A stretch of DNA of 64,000 nucleotides from Allodiplogaster sudhausi (Eukaryota > Nematoda > Chromadorea > Rhabditida > Diplogasteridae): contig CALZFC010000001.1 in assembly GCA_945643635.1 (NCBI GenBank), positions 8,721,001 to 8,785,000 of the forward strand, in the 5' to 3' direction. Shown piece by piece: positions 35,417 to 46,408 of this stretch. The number at the start of each line of letters is the position of its first letter. Position 1 is the first letter of the stretch. The position numbers and the translations under genes are program-made. Under the pieces are notes generated by a model. That model searched no databases. It was not told the DNA's origin and saw only the letters and a list, made by a program, of their open reading frames with translations.

Positions 35417-36441
35417 TTGGCAAACTGAAACTGAATCAGTTAAGTGAGAAAGCTAGGGCGTACAGGCTAATGGCCAACATTTAAGAAACAAAACAAACAG
35501 CAAAGCCCTCAAGTGCCGCCCGCTGCCACGTGGAACTTATAGTAAGATATAAAAACATTATAATGCCTGGCCGTCCGATCGGGCTACAAATATAAGCCTA
35601 AATATGCCGGGATTTTGGCGCACACACAAATCAAGACATTAAGATGTTATAAACACAAGGCTTAAAACACAGCGCTCTGTCGCTCTAGAGCGCAAGAAGA
35701 CAACTGAATGAGCCGGGACTTTGGCAAGGGAGAGGTGAGAAAGCGAGGGGGAGCTCGTGCGCGCCCTAGACGCGGAGTCAAGCGATGAGAAAACGAGGGA
35801 GAGGCCTCCTAACAGGCCTATGCATGAAACGAGAGTGTTAGAAGACGAGAGGGTGGTTACAGACGCAGAGACCGAGCGAGATGAGCTATTAACGCTCGCT
35901 TCGGGCAAGATACAAGATACGGAGGAAAAGAAATCACAAGCATCAAGTTTGTGACAGTTAATAAACCAAGAGTAAAGCGAAAGAAAGCCATTGAAGCACG
36001 AAATGGTCAGCGGAAATCTCCCGGAAGTGAGTGCCACGATCAATCGGATCCTGGAAATGCACGCGCACAATGTATAAGGAAATGTACGCGTACAATGAAT
36101 GCCTCCTTCACTACTTGCAGCTCTTGCAGATTCTCCAGTAAGTAGAATAGAGAAACAGGCACATTGATATATAGAGGGAGCGAGAGAGAGAGAGAGATGG
36201 AGATCAATAAAAAATTATAAAGATTCAACCAAAGAACTTCTCAAGAAGGTCCCCAGAGTCTTTCCAAATCGGACGCCATCTCAAGCTCATTGGAGAGCGA
36301 ACGAGGAACATACTCGAGAGCAGACGGAGAGACAACCACTCGTGATGGAGGACTGGAGTGTGAAGAAAGCGGGTAGACGGAAGAATGCAATTCTCTGTTT
36401 TCAGCTTCCCCAAAATGCAAAATTATTTCGAAATTGATTCA

Positions 36442-36480
<39 letters not shown>

Positions 36481-36763
36481 GTCTGTCACGGTGGGTTAGG
36501 CCTTTAGAAATGCGGACATTAGAGAAACTTGGAAGCTTGCCAAAAAAAATTGCAAGGACGCTACCGTACGAACAACTTCTTGTGAAGAGTACGTAGTTTT
36601 TAAAAAGTACGGTATAATTCTTTGTCGAGAACACTGCATTTTAAAAACAAAAGTGTGGGAAACTTCGGTAATATCGAAATTAAAGACGCTGAGATGTTTT
36701 TTTGTTTGTTCTTGCATTGATTAGTGTTAATTGTCCCTAAGGCGTGTTTATTTTTTCACTCAG
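35417..36763. other. No confident gene
   Basis: Short open frames on the plus strand around 35,757-36,140 (for example ETERDELLTLASGKIQDTEE) look weakly coding but cannot be assembled in frame. (CT)n occurs at 36,443-36,485. Confidence 0.4.
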
Positions 36764-37437
36764 ATGTTCGGGTTTCCGTATGGACAGCTTCCGCCTCTGC
36801 TGCAGCAGCCGGTGATTCAGCAGCCGGTGCTGCAGCAGCCAGTGCTGCAACAGCCAGTGCAGCCGACTTATGGTGGCGGAGGCAGAGGACGCAGCAACAA
36901 CAACAACAACAGGTTTGAAATGACACAGGTTTGAAATAAGTGTGGTCGTTGGTTTTTCTCTTGAAAAACACACATTTCCTTATTGTTAGAAATGCGAATC
37001 CTCGCGCGGAGTCGGCCTGGCATAGAGCTGAGAGGGAGGATGGACGTGCTCGTAGAGCGAAGGAAGAGCGAGACCGTTTGGAGGGCCAGATAAATGAGGT
37101 TCTTTACTCGATTGTGTTTTACTCGATTAACATGTTAGCGTCATTTAATTCCTTGAAGCTGAAGTCAGCTGTGAAGAGGATGAAGACGGAACGAGACGAG
37201 CTCGTGAAGCTGAAGGAGGCGCTTAAGCAGGACGTGGCTGACCTAAAGAAGGATAAGAAGGAAATGAAGGAGGAGAAGGAGGAGCTCCGTCAGAATGTGA
37301 AGACTCTGAGGGACGAGGTGGAGAAGGCGGTGGAGAAGGCGGCGGAGAAGGCGGCGGAGAAGGCGGCGGAGAAGGCGGCGGAGAAGGCGGCGGAGTCGTT
37401 GAATGCCCAGAGCGACAACCAGAAGGAGACCAACTGA
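36764..37437 (+). CDS. Coiled-coil protein, Q-rich N-terminus, 178 residues
   Basis: The ATG follows an acceptor directly (TTTTTTCACTCAG|ATG). Exons 36,764-36,912, 36,990-37,098 and 37,159-37,437 join in phase. The N-terminus has repeats of QQPVLQQPV, then a Gly/Arg and poly-Asn run. The middle and C-terminus are one long charged coiled coil (RAKEERDRLEGQINE, KRMKTERDELVKLKEALKQD) ending in a sixfold AEKA repeat and a polar tail to TGA. No enzyme domain; a scaffold or regulatory role is possible. It lies 360 bases upstream of the transposase-like gene on the same strand. Confidence 0.7.
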
Positions 37438-37800
37438 TGCGTCCCCTCTTTCTTTCTCTCTCTCTCTTTCTCTTTTTCTCTCTCTTTATCACTCACTCGC
37501 GACTCGGCCCTCTCTCTCTCTTTCTCTCTCTTTATCGTTCTTGAAAGAATCCATGTCCACCTTTTTTTGTCTGCTCCCGTCCCCTCTCTCTCAAATACGC
37601 TCACTTTCTTTCACTCCCTCTTTCACAGGTGCCAGAGCCCTTTTGCTGTTCAATTCACACTCTCCCTTTTTCTCCCAATTACGCGCCGTCGTTGTTTTGT
37701 TATTTCGTCGTTCCGATCTCGTGCAGTATTCATCCGGTTGTGTTTTTAATAAGATAAATTTTGTATAATTTCAGATAGTTCTCAGCTGGGCACGTATACG

Positions 37801-40359
37801 ATGGAAGTAGAACCCGAAGATAGTGGTGATTCTCATACTCGCACAACAGTGCATTCTCCTTTAGTTCGTGATTGTCCTTCTATGCATGATTCTGTGTCTT
37901 CTTCTGTGCATGAAGTTCATGTTTCTGTGCATGGTTCTGCTTCTTCGTCCGCTTTAAGCGGCCCGAGCCCCAGAACGCAGAGTGGAGGGGCAGGCTCTCT
38001 GTCCAGACGTATCCCATCCTCGCACAGAGTGGAGCAGACACCGAGAAGAGGGCTTTCTCGTTTGCAAGATACCGAGAAGAAGCTGAACGAACTTCTGAAG
38101 CGGCTGCAGAAGAGAGAGCTTGACCTCGATGCAAGGGAAAGACTATTAGTCTTTCGAGAACGGCTTAGGCCTACGGTACTCTTGAAAGAGAAGTCGACGC
38201 AGACTGTGGAGAAGTGTGGTGGAAGAAAGTTGGAGCCTCTCTCTGGTGTCAGCGCTAGGCAGAAACGACGCCTGAACAGATTTTCCAATATGTTGACGAA
38301 CCTGGTGGCAGAAAATTCGCAAGAATTAATGCAAAAGAGCATTGCATCAATTTTGTCAGACTATGTGCAGTCCAAACGAGTAACGGTACAATCTGTCCAG
38401 AAGTTAACAGAAGATCAAGACGTGAAACTCGTGATAGATTGTGGCATCTCAATGAAAGCTAGAGAGCGCCTGAAGACTACTCTAATTGCTCTGGGGCGTG
38501 ATATTCTGGCTCCAACTCATAGGGTGCGCAAAAGGATGACGGAACTGGCCATCAATGAATACACCTATTCAACAGCGGTTATTGATAACAAAGAAGTGTC
38601 CGTAATGGAAATGAAAGAAGTATCTGCTTGCCTTCAGCGTCATGCGCAGTACTTATTCGACAGAAACAAGCTGAAATTGAGAGGAAAGTTTGGGGGTTAC
38701 CTTCGGGTATGCATCGTTTCTGATAAAGGCGGTGACATCACCAAGACCGGTCTTTTCATCGAGAACACCCCAAACGCAAACAGCGTAAAGAATCTTCTCC
38801 TTGTCTCTCTCTTCGACGCTGACGATACAAATGAGAATTACAGATCGTTGATACCTAACACCATATCACAAATCAATTCGCTGTCTTATATCTCTCTCAC
38901 CAACAAAGAAGGAGGCCAGTTCGATGTGCCCATACTGCTCTTTGTAACCGGCGACTATAAGTTTCAGTGCGAAAGTCTTGGGCATCAGGGAGCATCTGCA
39001 AAATGTAACTGCATCTTGTGCTTAAGAACTCGCACCGGAGCAGTTATGGGCAACAAGGAAGAGAAATACGAACTGCGCACTCTCGCTTCCTATGAAAAGC
39101 ATCTGAAGGAGCCTAAGACTGAGGACAAGTTCAATGTCACAAACCCCATGCTTTGGAATGTTCCCCCCGAACGATACATTCCCCCGTCCTTACACATCTT
39201 CATGGGTCTCGCTCAGATGCTGTTCATAAGTAAGCTCAAGGAATTGGCATGTGACCTAGATCACGGAAAGACCCGATTGATAGGCAAAGAGAAACGAGAA
39301 GTGACAAAGAAGTTGGAAGCAGAAGTAAGAAGACTGGTTGAAAACATTGAAGACTTAGAGGTGAAAGACAGAAACGCCGTTGCTGCACTTACAACTCTGG
39401 CAGCAGTAGATCAAAGACAAATCATCCCCAGCCAACAAGCTCGCAGGCCATGCCGTGACTATTGCCTATTACGGCATAAGGATGCAGAGAAAATGCAAGA
39501 GGAGATCAGGAGCAGTGCTGAATGCAACGTTTGCGAATGGAGCATTCACTTCTGCTGCGAGGGACTGCTTTCATCCCAAGACATCGGGAGGGAAATGTAT
39601 GAAGGAGAAGGCGTGACCTGTAGGCAGTGCTCTGGTTCAGATTCAATGGTGCAGATAAGGAAAAACCTCGAGCAAGTGCACTCTGAAACATCAGACGAGT
39701 GTGCAGAATTGAAGAACCAGTTACAAGAGGCAAAGCGTAAGCTATTAGAAGCGAAGCAGGGTGTGTCTTTCGACGGACCACACTTCAAAGCACTTGAGAA
39801 GCGCTTCAAAGAATGTGGAGCTGATCTACAAGCCTACTACCAAGAACTGAACGGAAATCATGTCATGCAATGCTTAAAAGAAGGAGCGCCTGAAAAGTTA
39901 TGGTCCGGTTTTGAGCAGAATGAGGAAGTTGTGACCAGGATAGAAGCAATGAAATTGATGGGTCGCATCTCCAAGTTCGCTCAAGCGCGGGATTTCCAGA
40001 ACACTGAGCTATTACAACTCCAATTCATCTTGACTAGATTTGAGAATGTCTGTGCAAAGCTGGAGAATGGCACAATCTCGCGAACTCCCAAGATGCACTT
40101 GCTTCTTGAGCACGTGGTCCCCTTCATGTCCCAATATGGTAGCTGGGGGGCTATGAGTGAGCAGGGAATTGAGTCTCTACACGCTGCATTTAAGAAATAT
40201 GATCGGCAGTACGCCTGCATCAGAAGCAAGGAGAGACGGTGGCGAGCAATTGCCAATCACTTCAGTGTCGAGGCTGCAACCCTTGTTTCTACGACTAGGA
40301 CTATTTCTAAACCCCAGAACCCAACGGCCCTCTTTAGGGCCACAATTAAAGAGATATGA
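37801..40359 (+). CDS. Intronless transposase-like protein with PHD-like finger, copy 2
   Basis: An unbroken 852-codon frame. An acceptor (TATAATTTCAG at 37,774) lies 26 bases before ATG. Domains: Ser-rich N-terminus; coiled coil (about residues 90-130); conserved core RVCIVSDKGGDITKTGLFIE (about 302-321); FVTGDYKFQCESLG followed by CNCILCL (about 380-407); coiled coil (about 495-525); Cys/His cluster AECNVCEWSIHFCCEGLL ... CRQC; C-terminal EQGIESLHAAFKKYDRQYAC. The same blocks in the same order occur at 29,623-32,523, with low overall identity, so the two are old paralogues. Spaced acidic residues and the CxxC fit a DDE-type transposase or a domesticated descendant; I cannot name the family. 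No terminal repeats found around it. Confidence 0.75.
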   Translation: MEVEPEDSGDSHTRTTVHSPLVRDCPSMHDSVSSSVHEVHVSVHGSASSSALSGPSPRTQSGGAGSLSRRIPSSHRVEQTPRRGLSRLQDTEKKLNELLKRLQKRELDLDARERLLVFRERLRPTVLLKEKSTQTVEKCGGRKLEPLSGVSARQKRRLNRFSNMLTNLVAENSQELMQKSIASILSDYVQSKRVTVQSVQKLTEDQDVKLVIDCGISMKARERLKTTLIALGRDILAPTHRVRKRMTELAINEYTYSTAVIDNKEVSVMEMKEVSACLQRHAQYLFDRNKLKLRGKFGGYLRVCIVSDKGGDITKTGLFIENTPNANSVKNLLLVSLFDADDTNENYRSLIPNTISQINSLSYISLTNKEGGQFDVPILLFVTGDYKFQCESLGHQGASAKCNCILCLRTRTGAVMGNKEEKYELRTLASYEKHLKEPKTEDKFNVTNPMLWNVPPERYIPPSLHIFMGLAQMLFISKLKELACDLDHGKTRLIGKEKREVTKKLEAEVRRLVENIEDLEVKDRNAVAALTTLAAVDQRQIIPSQQARRPCRDYCLLRHKDAEKMQEEIRSSAECNVCEWSIHFCCEGLLSSQDIGREMYEGEGVTCRQCSGSDSMVQIRKNLEQVHSETSDECAELKNQLQEAKRKLLEAKQGVSFDGPHFKALEKRFKECGADLQAYYQELNGNHVMQCLKEGAPEKLWSGFEQNEEVVTRIEAMKLMGRISKFAQARDFQNTELLQLQFILTRFENVCAKLENGTISRTPKMHLLLEHVVPFMSQYGSWGAMSEQGIESLHAAFKKYDRQYACIRSKERRWRAIANHFSVEAATLVSTTRTISKPQNPTALFRATIKEI

Positions 40360-40591
40360 ATTAAGAATAAAGAAGCGCGCATTTAACAGAGCAAAGGAAA
40401 GACAAATAAGGAGGAAAATTATCCAAGCTCACCGTTCTGATTGTTCCATCATGAGCCTCGAAACTTCAGTCGCCAGAGAACAACGTAGATGATGGAGCTG
40501 GAAATAAACCACAAGCAACCAGCACACACGAGATTACAAAGCTAATATGTTAAAATTACTGATCTAATCTGACAAAGAAGTGGAGATTGCT

Positions 40592-40620
40592 CGCTCTGGT
40601 TTTCCCGAGTGAGCATAATT
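40592..40620 (+). repeat. Left terminal inverted repeat of the 4.6 kb transposon
   Basis: A 29-bp sequence identical to the reverse complement of 45,162-45,190. Subterminal motifs (GCCTAATTAGGC, GCCTAATTTAGGC) follow within 60 bases. Confidence 0.9.
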
Positions 40621-40853
40621 AGATTTGAGACGAATTTGCAGCCTAATTAGGCAAACGTCAGCCTAATTTAGGCTGTTTTTTGCATCATGATATTTGGTGT
40701 GCAACTACCGTAATTTTTTGGTGTTGAGATAAATTGAAATAGTCACCTTGAGTTGGAAATGAAAATGAAAGCGGCTAAGAAAGCTGGAAATGTTATATCT
40801 TGGTGATTTGTGTGTGTGTGTGATTTTTTTTTTTTAAATAACGTTTGTTGTAG

Positions 40854-42936
40854 ATGGAAAGGAGGTTCGTCCAGACCAAGAAACGGAAGACTTTGCGAGA
40901 AGTAGAAGCCCGAGTGTAAGAAGCTACTCTAAGGAATGCCTCGGATTCAGTGGAAGAAGCTGATGAAGAAAATGACGTGGATATCATGGAGACATCGAGT
41001 GGCGATGAGGGCGAGAACACCTTTGTCGATGATTTGCTGATTACGGAGGCTCGGGCGGATAACGAAAGTCAGATGATTTTTTTCTATTTCATTGTTATTT
41101 TCTCGACAATGAAAGTGACCTGTTTTTTTTCCTTTTTTTATTTCATCTTTTTTTAAATGTGAATGCTAGTATTTTGAACCAACCGTTATCTTGTAGGTGT
41201 TTGCGGGGACAGTTTATCGTCCATGTCTTCCCTAGTCCTTTGCCAGCTTCAACACTTAATTGACAGTGCATTCAGCCAGGCCGGTTTGTAACTTTTTTTT
41301 CGTTAAATTTGAAGTATTGTGGTAAAGAAAACTTGCGTTTAACTCTATGTTTTTTTCAAGTAAATTAAAGTTACTTTATTTAATGTGCGCAAAGCTTGTT
41401 GATGATACTGTGCTATTCGCACAGGATTGGACCTTTATTTCGCTGGTCACTTCAGTCCACACGAAAGGTTTATGCGTGCATTCTTGAACAACAAGGCGTA
41501 TCTTGCGCATAGTCTAAGCCTCTGCGCCCTCTGCGCTCGTGATATTGACAGGTATTTCAATTGATGTTTTCTTATGGGTTGAATTGTAATGTATTTCGTA
41601 GTTGTTCCTGCCCGGATGGCCCTTCAAAGAGCACAGTTGTTCTGGCGAGCATAGCAGAGCTAGTGAACCGGCTACTAAATGGTCACTACGCACACATTCG
41701 CACTCTGCATGAGAGAATAGCGTCCGGCGTTATCCTTGACACGCCTTTGGCGTGGCCGTTCTTTCAAAACAGAGTGAAAGTTACTGGGGGCCCAGTGCAG
41801 CCATTGAGCTTCGTTTCCAGTTGGGACGGCGTACGGTTAAAAGGACATTCTAGGTTAGATATACCAAAAATTCAGCTCCACTGTAACCACAGAGCTTTAA
41901 TCACTAAACATGAATTCAGATTAAAGTGTTGGCCTCTGGGGTTAATGTCGATTGACATGGATGACGCGCATCGGGCTAGGGAAGGTGCAGTGTTTCTCGC
42001 AGCAGTATACTTTGGTGCAGCTGAACCGTCCACTGCCGTTCATGACCGCCTGCTACGCTATGTTGTGCGAGAGTTGGAATGCATAGCGCAGTGGAAAGGA
42101 ATCCCAATCGACGCTAAAGTGGTTACGGGAGCGCACGATGATCCGGTATATGACCAGTATTTTTTGTTGTTTATAACTTATCTAGAGCTATTTATTGTCA
42201 GGCCAGGCGTAAGGTGTTTGGCTTGCGCCATCATTCGTCCCCTGCTGCTTGCTTCTATTGCTATGACAGTGGGACAAGAATGAAACTGCATCCACCGGGA
42301 ACTATGTGTAAGTCGTACATTAAATAGGTTTAAATATTTATATAAATTATTATATAAGCCCGAATTTCCCGAGTGTGCGGTCCTCTGACGAAGGATTGTC
42401 CAGACGGATTTCATGTAGGCGTCGAATATTCCTTCGCTCACTCTGTTCACGAGATGCATTTCGCTCCAGTTGACAGGCTCCATACAGTACAAGAAGGGGC
42501 AATGGCAGGGATTGTACAAGGTTATTTAATGTAATGAGTGAATTCTGTACATTAATAATACCCTTTAGAAGTTGTTGGATCGATTCTGCAGGGTACTCAT
42601 ATTATGTACCGATTTGGATATACTGTTCGTTACGGGAAACTTCTTGGGTTTCTTCTTGCGGGTCAAAATGGAGACAGAGCAGTTATCTCGCAGATTAAAG
42701 TTGGAAAGCGGCATAGTGATCTTCTCATCCGCTCACTTGCTAGGGAAGGTTTAGATGTTAAATTCCGAGAACTCACCGAGCAACTGTGTGACATTAGATA
42801 CGGAGGTGTTGTTATTCCATCTGCTGTAGAAGTAATTGAGATTCACATCAAAGATATTGTTGGCCATTCAGTTGTAGTTTCTGCGCGAGAGATGTGCTTA
42901 GTTTTGCCGTACGCCCGGCGTGCGATGCTGTCATGA
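40854..42936 (+). CDS. Candidate transposase of the 4.6 kb element, 7 exons
   Basis: Exons 40,854-41,067, 41,197-41,283, 41,425-41,551, 41,602-42,145, 42,202-42,307, 42,359-42,520 and 42,569-42,936 join in perfect phase to TGA (536 codons). Blocks: an acidic N-terminus; a zinc cluster CALCARDIDSCSCPDGP; VSSWDGVRLKGHSRLDIPK; then FLAAVYFGAAEPS; then VVTGAHDDPARRKVFGLRHH followed by CFYCYDSG. This D...YFG..P...DxPAR...CxxC order recalls CACTA/EnSpm-type transposases (TNP2-like), by memory only. An in-frame TAA at 40,917-40,919 interrupts codon 22, so translation may start at ATG 40,986, giving 491 residues, or this copy is dead. An acceptor (TTTGTTGTAG) precedes ATG 40,854 directly. Confidence 0.7.
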
Positions 42937-43076
42937 ATAAAAGATTCAAAAGTGCGAGTAAATGTTTCCTTTCATAATTGAAAGCTTCGCTTGCGCTTAG
43001 AGATATCTTTAAATTTTTAATAATGGTGCGTCTGGATAAGCTATTTTAAAGGGTTATAAATCGGCGTGTTGAAAGA

Positions 43077-44707
43077 ATGTCTGGTGGAAGCGCCCAGACT
43101 CCCAGTTCTAGTGGTAGAGGTATAGGCCAGACTCGCATTTCTCGTGGCAGAGGGATCCCCCAGACTCCCAGTTCTAGTCGCCGAGGAGGCGCCCATGCTT
43201 CTAGTGGACTACGGCTGCCAATGTCGCAAGCGCACTATCGGCATGAATACCGACAACAAATCAAGAGGGTTGGCACAAATAAAAAGGAAATAATGAGAAA
43301 AGATATCTATTTCAGAGCCTCCTTTGCGACAGCGACGGCGAGGAATTTGTCGAAGAGAACAACGGAGACATCATACTCCCCCGCGGATCCGGCTTCGATT
43401 CTGGAGGGGAAGAAGACGATGCAGGGCAGAATCACCTCGGATTTCGCAGAAAAACGAGGTATGTAAAAATAGAGGGAACGGATCACCTCGCCCATCATTG
43501 TCTTATTCTCAGGGATGCAAATCAAGTGAGTTGTTTGGTGACGGTAAGTTTTGTATGACGAAGATTGGTGAATTTTTCATCGATCTGGTCGATAATTCTG
43601 AGGATACTCAACGTGGGAAGGTTAGGTCTAGCTACTTTAGCAGCTTAAAATCCTAGTAGAACAAGTTACCTTTTCCAAGGAGAAGTTCAAATCTGAAACG
43701 CGTGACATGACGGGAATTTCATACCGTACCCTGTCTGAGTTGGCGCGAAATTGCTCTGAGGAAATGTTCCCCGTTTACGCTACCCTCATCGGCATGCTCA
43801 GATACGTCAGTTCTGAAATCTTTTTCAGAAAATTTAAAAAAAGCACGTACAGATTAAAAAGTTTATTCTTAGATGGAACTTTCAACTGAGCGTCGAGTTT
43901 TCAAGGATAGAAAGGGTCCTGTTGACAAGGTTATGCAGACAAATAAGTTTAGTTAAAACTGACTATCTCGTTCGCCTCAGGAAACTTTGGAGGTTACGTT
44001 CAACAGACGAGAAGCCCAAGCGTTGCCTCGTTCACCTACATTCTTGTTCGCTCCTATTGCGGGAGGTTCGATTTTACTCATTCCATTCTGTTCCTATTCA
44101 AATCTACTTTCACTTAGGGAAAAGCGACATAATCGAGGTCTTCGGTTCAATCCCATCAGCGAGCAACTCCCTGCGAAACGTCGTTAAGCACGTTTCTCGT
44201 CATGCCATTGAGCAGGTTCGATAACTCTTCATTATACCAAAATTTTTAGCCAAATGTGCATACTTAAGATCATCCCGATGCGAGTCCGGCACCGATACAC
44301 TGTTGCTGCGAAGCCGAATGACGGAAGACCGCGATACCGTCTTCCATCCTCAATGCATGTGTCGGTATGTGTTTTTTATGCCATAATTATTTTTAGGTAT
44401 GATTCTGTTATAGTCTCTCCTCACATCTGATTGCAAATTTTGATTTCAGATGCTTTCTTGGCCTCTATCACCTTCCCTGATGGCGACGAGAAGAAGAAAA
44501 ATGCGATCGAGAGCACCGTCTGTGATCTGTGGTCCCATTACTTCACATACTACACGTATGTTTTTAACAGTGCATTTTTTCTATATAAAACAACATAAAA
44601 ATTCGCTAAGTCTACTGAATTGCATCATTTTCAGGACCAACGCACGATCGAAGTTCAAGGCAAGCGGAGGCAGAAACAACGGCGGCTCGCAGAATGAGAT
44701 GGAGTGA
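43077..44707 (+). CDS. Second protein of the 4.6 kb element
   Basis: Exons 43,077-43,268, 43,316-43,458, 43,513-43,543, 43,641-43,805 and 43,873-43,929 join in phase, followed by an exon from 43,981 and later blocks to TGA at 44,707. The N-terminus has Ser/Arg/Gly repeats (QTPSSSGRGIGQT), then an acidic stretch (GEEFVEENNGDIILPRG) and a helical part (FKSETRDMTGISYRTLSELA). Later blocks include KSDIIEVFGSIPSASNSLRN and DAFLASITFPDGDEKKKNAI. The basic-then-acidic composition fits an accessory DNA-binding protein like the second CACTA product. The join near 44,220-44,260 does not keep frame in my reading, so the 3' half is uncertain. Confidence 0.5.
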
Positions 44708-45161
44708 GGTCGCCACCACGAAAGTCAGCCGTCATATTCCCTCTCCTATTTCTTTTCTGTGACTTTCTGTGAGTTTTATGGGTAGCATATATTTTTCCTT
44801 CTATTCCAGTAATTTCCCGTCTGTGAATAGTTATCGTTATCTGATAGTCTGTGAATAGTTTAAAGAATAACGTTTTTTACAACAAAGAATGTCGTTCGAT
44901 TAGCACTGGAGCTACTTTGGATTGAAATAGGATAATTTCGTCACTATTTTGACATGTTGCTCATCTGCTATGCTTGTAAATGGTTCGTTGAATGGTCAAA
45001 AATCGTATTTATTACCAACAGATAAAGCATTTGACATTTGCCTAATCAGGCAAAAGTTGGACCTAATTTTGAGGCTTCCGAGCCTAATTACATTTTTGCT
45101 CGACCAAATTTAGGCGGCGAAGGTTCAAACAAAAGGTGCGCTTAGGCTTGAAATCAGTACA

Positions 45162-45190
45162 ATTATGCTCACTCGGGAAAACCAGAGCGC
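45162..45190 (-). repeat. Right terminal inverted repeat of the 4.6 kb transposon
   Basis: Exact complement of 40,592-40,620. Upstream (45,040-45,150) are several GCCTAAT-type subterminal motifs in both orientations. Confidence 0.9.
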
Positions 45191-45556
45191 ATGCTTCATC
45201 GGACGTCGGTAGTAGGACGTCCGACGTCGGTAGCCTGCACGTTGCTGCCGGCCGGTTACAATAAAAATATTTTCCGTTTATAGCAACTATATCGAAAGAA
45301 CCAATTAAAAGAAAATATCAAGACTGCTTATTACACGCATGACAACTCTTTATTAGTGCAGCTTGGTACCGTAACCGCGTTTTTCTCATAATTCGTACGG
45401 TAACACTAAAAAATCTCCAATGTCCGCCTTGACCCGCCGTGCATGCTCTCACCCTCTCTTCTTCCCTTCCCACTCTCTACATGTATTTCTCCTCTCTAGT
45501 CTCTCTCTCTCCCTCTCTCTTTCTCTCTCTCTCTTTCTCTCTCTCTCTCGCTCTCT

Positions 45557-45593
<37 letters not shown>

Positions 45594-45600
45594 TTAGGCC
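45191..45600. repeat. Transposon right flank and (CT)n
   Basis: 45,191-45,240 contains a short palindromic GGACGTC/GACGTCC cluster (GGACGTCGGTAG repeated). (CT)n runs from about 45,495 to 45,590. No gene is supported until the ceramidase-like block. Confidence 0.5.
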
Positions 45601-45609
45601 TAGTCTCTC

Positions 45610-45721
45610 CAATCTTCCTAGAGGCCGTCTCTATCGTCGATGTAGTTTTTGGCGTGATGAACGAGCCGAGCATCGAACAGAATTAGCGTACGTCATGTGT
45701 CTATTCATTACTCTTTGCTCC

Positions 45722-45771
<50 letters not shown>

Positions 45772-46049
45772 TCCCTCATCTCTCTCCCTCTCTCTCTCTC
45801 TCGCTCTTGTCATTCATCCTCTACATCTACTTGTCGCCCACCCCCAATGCCTCTTATTTACTATCGATTTCATTTTCTCCTCCTCTATGAGATGTTCAAC
45901 TTTATTCCTCCTTTCTCAGTCCATCGCGAACTACTCCGGAATTTCGCTCGGAGAGATCGTCCTCTACAACATCTTCTACGATGCATTTACAGTCTGCGCG
46001 TCAATAGTTGCGCAGGATGACAACGCCAGAACCGAATTCGAGTCTTGTC

Positions 46050-46101
<52 letters not shown>

Positions 46102-46369
46102 CCTCATCTCTCTCACTCTCTCTCTTCCCTCATCTCTCTCTCTCTCTCTCTCGCTCTGATTTACGTAATACCGCTCTCAACCTTCGAAAGTGCTCCCTGG
46201 TCAGTCTAGACTATTTGCCGATGCCAAGAACCGTCTGATGAGCACGCCTATCCTCTCTCCCGTCTACTCCATCCTCTCCGGCACGAACCCCTTCGAGGGC
46301 GCCATCATCACGCGCTCGCTCGACAAGACGGACATGTTTGGCGGCGATTAAACTTTTTTATTTCGCGCC

Positions 46370-46408
<39 letters not shown>

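Larger units (their letters stand above)
40592..45190 (+). mobile_element. 4.6 kb DNA transposon with perfect 29-bp TIRs and two genes
   Basis: The left end CGCTCTGGTTTTCCCGAGTG... (40,592-40,620) and the right end (45,162-45,190) are exact complements over 29 bases. The outermost CG may be a 2-bp target duplication (CG|CTCTGG...CCAGAG|CG). Just inside both ends are clustered copies of GCCTAATTAGG-like motifs in both orientations, typical transposase-binding subterminal repeats. Two gene units are inside (40,854-42,936 and 43,077-44,707), a layout like CACTA elements, although the ends do not begin CACT. Confidence 0.85.
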
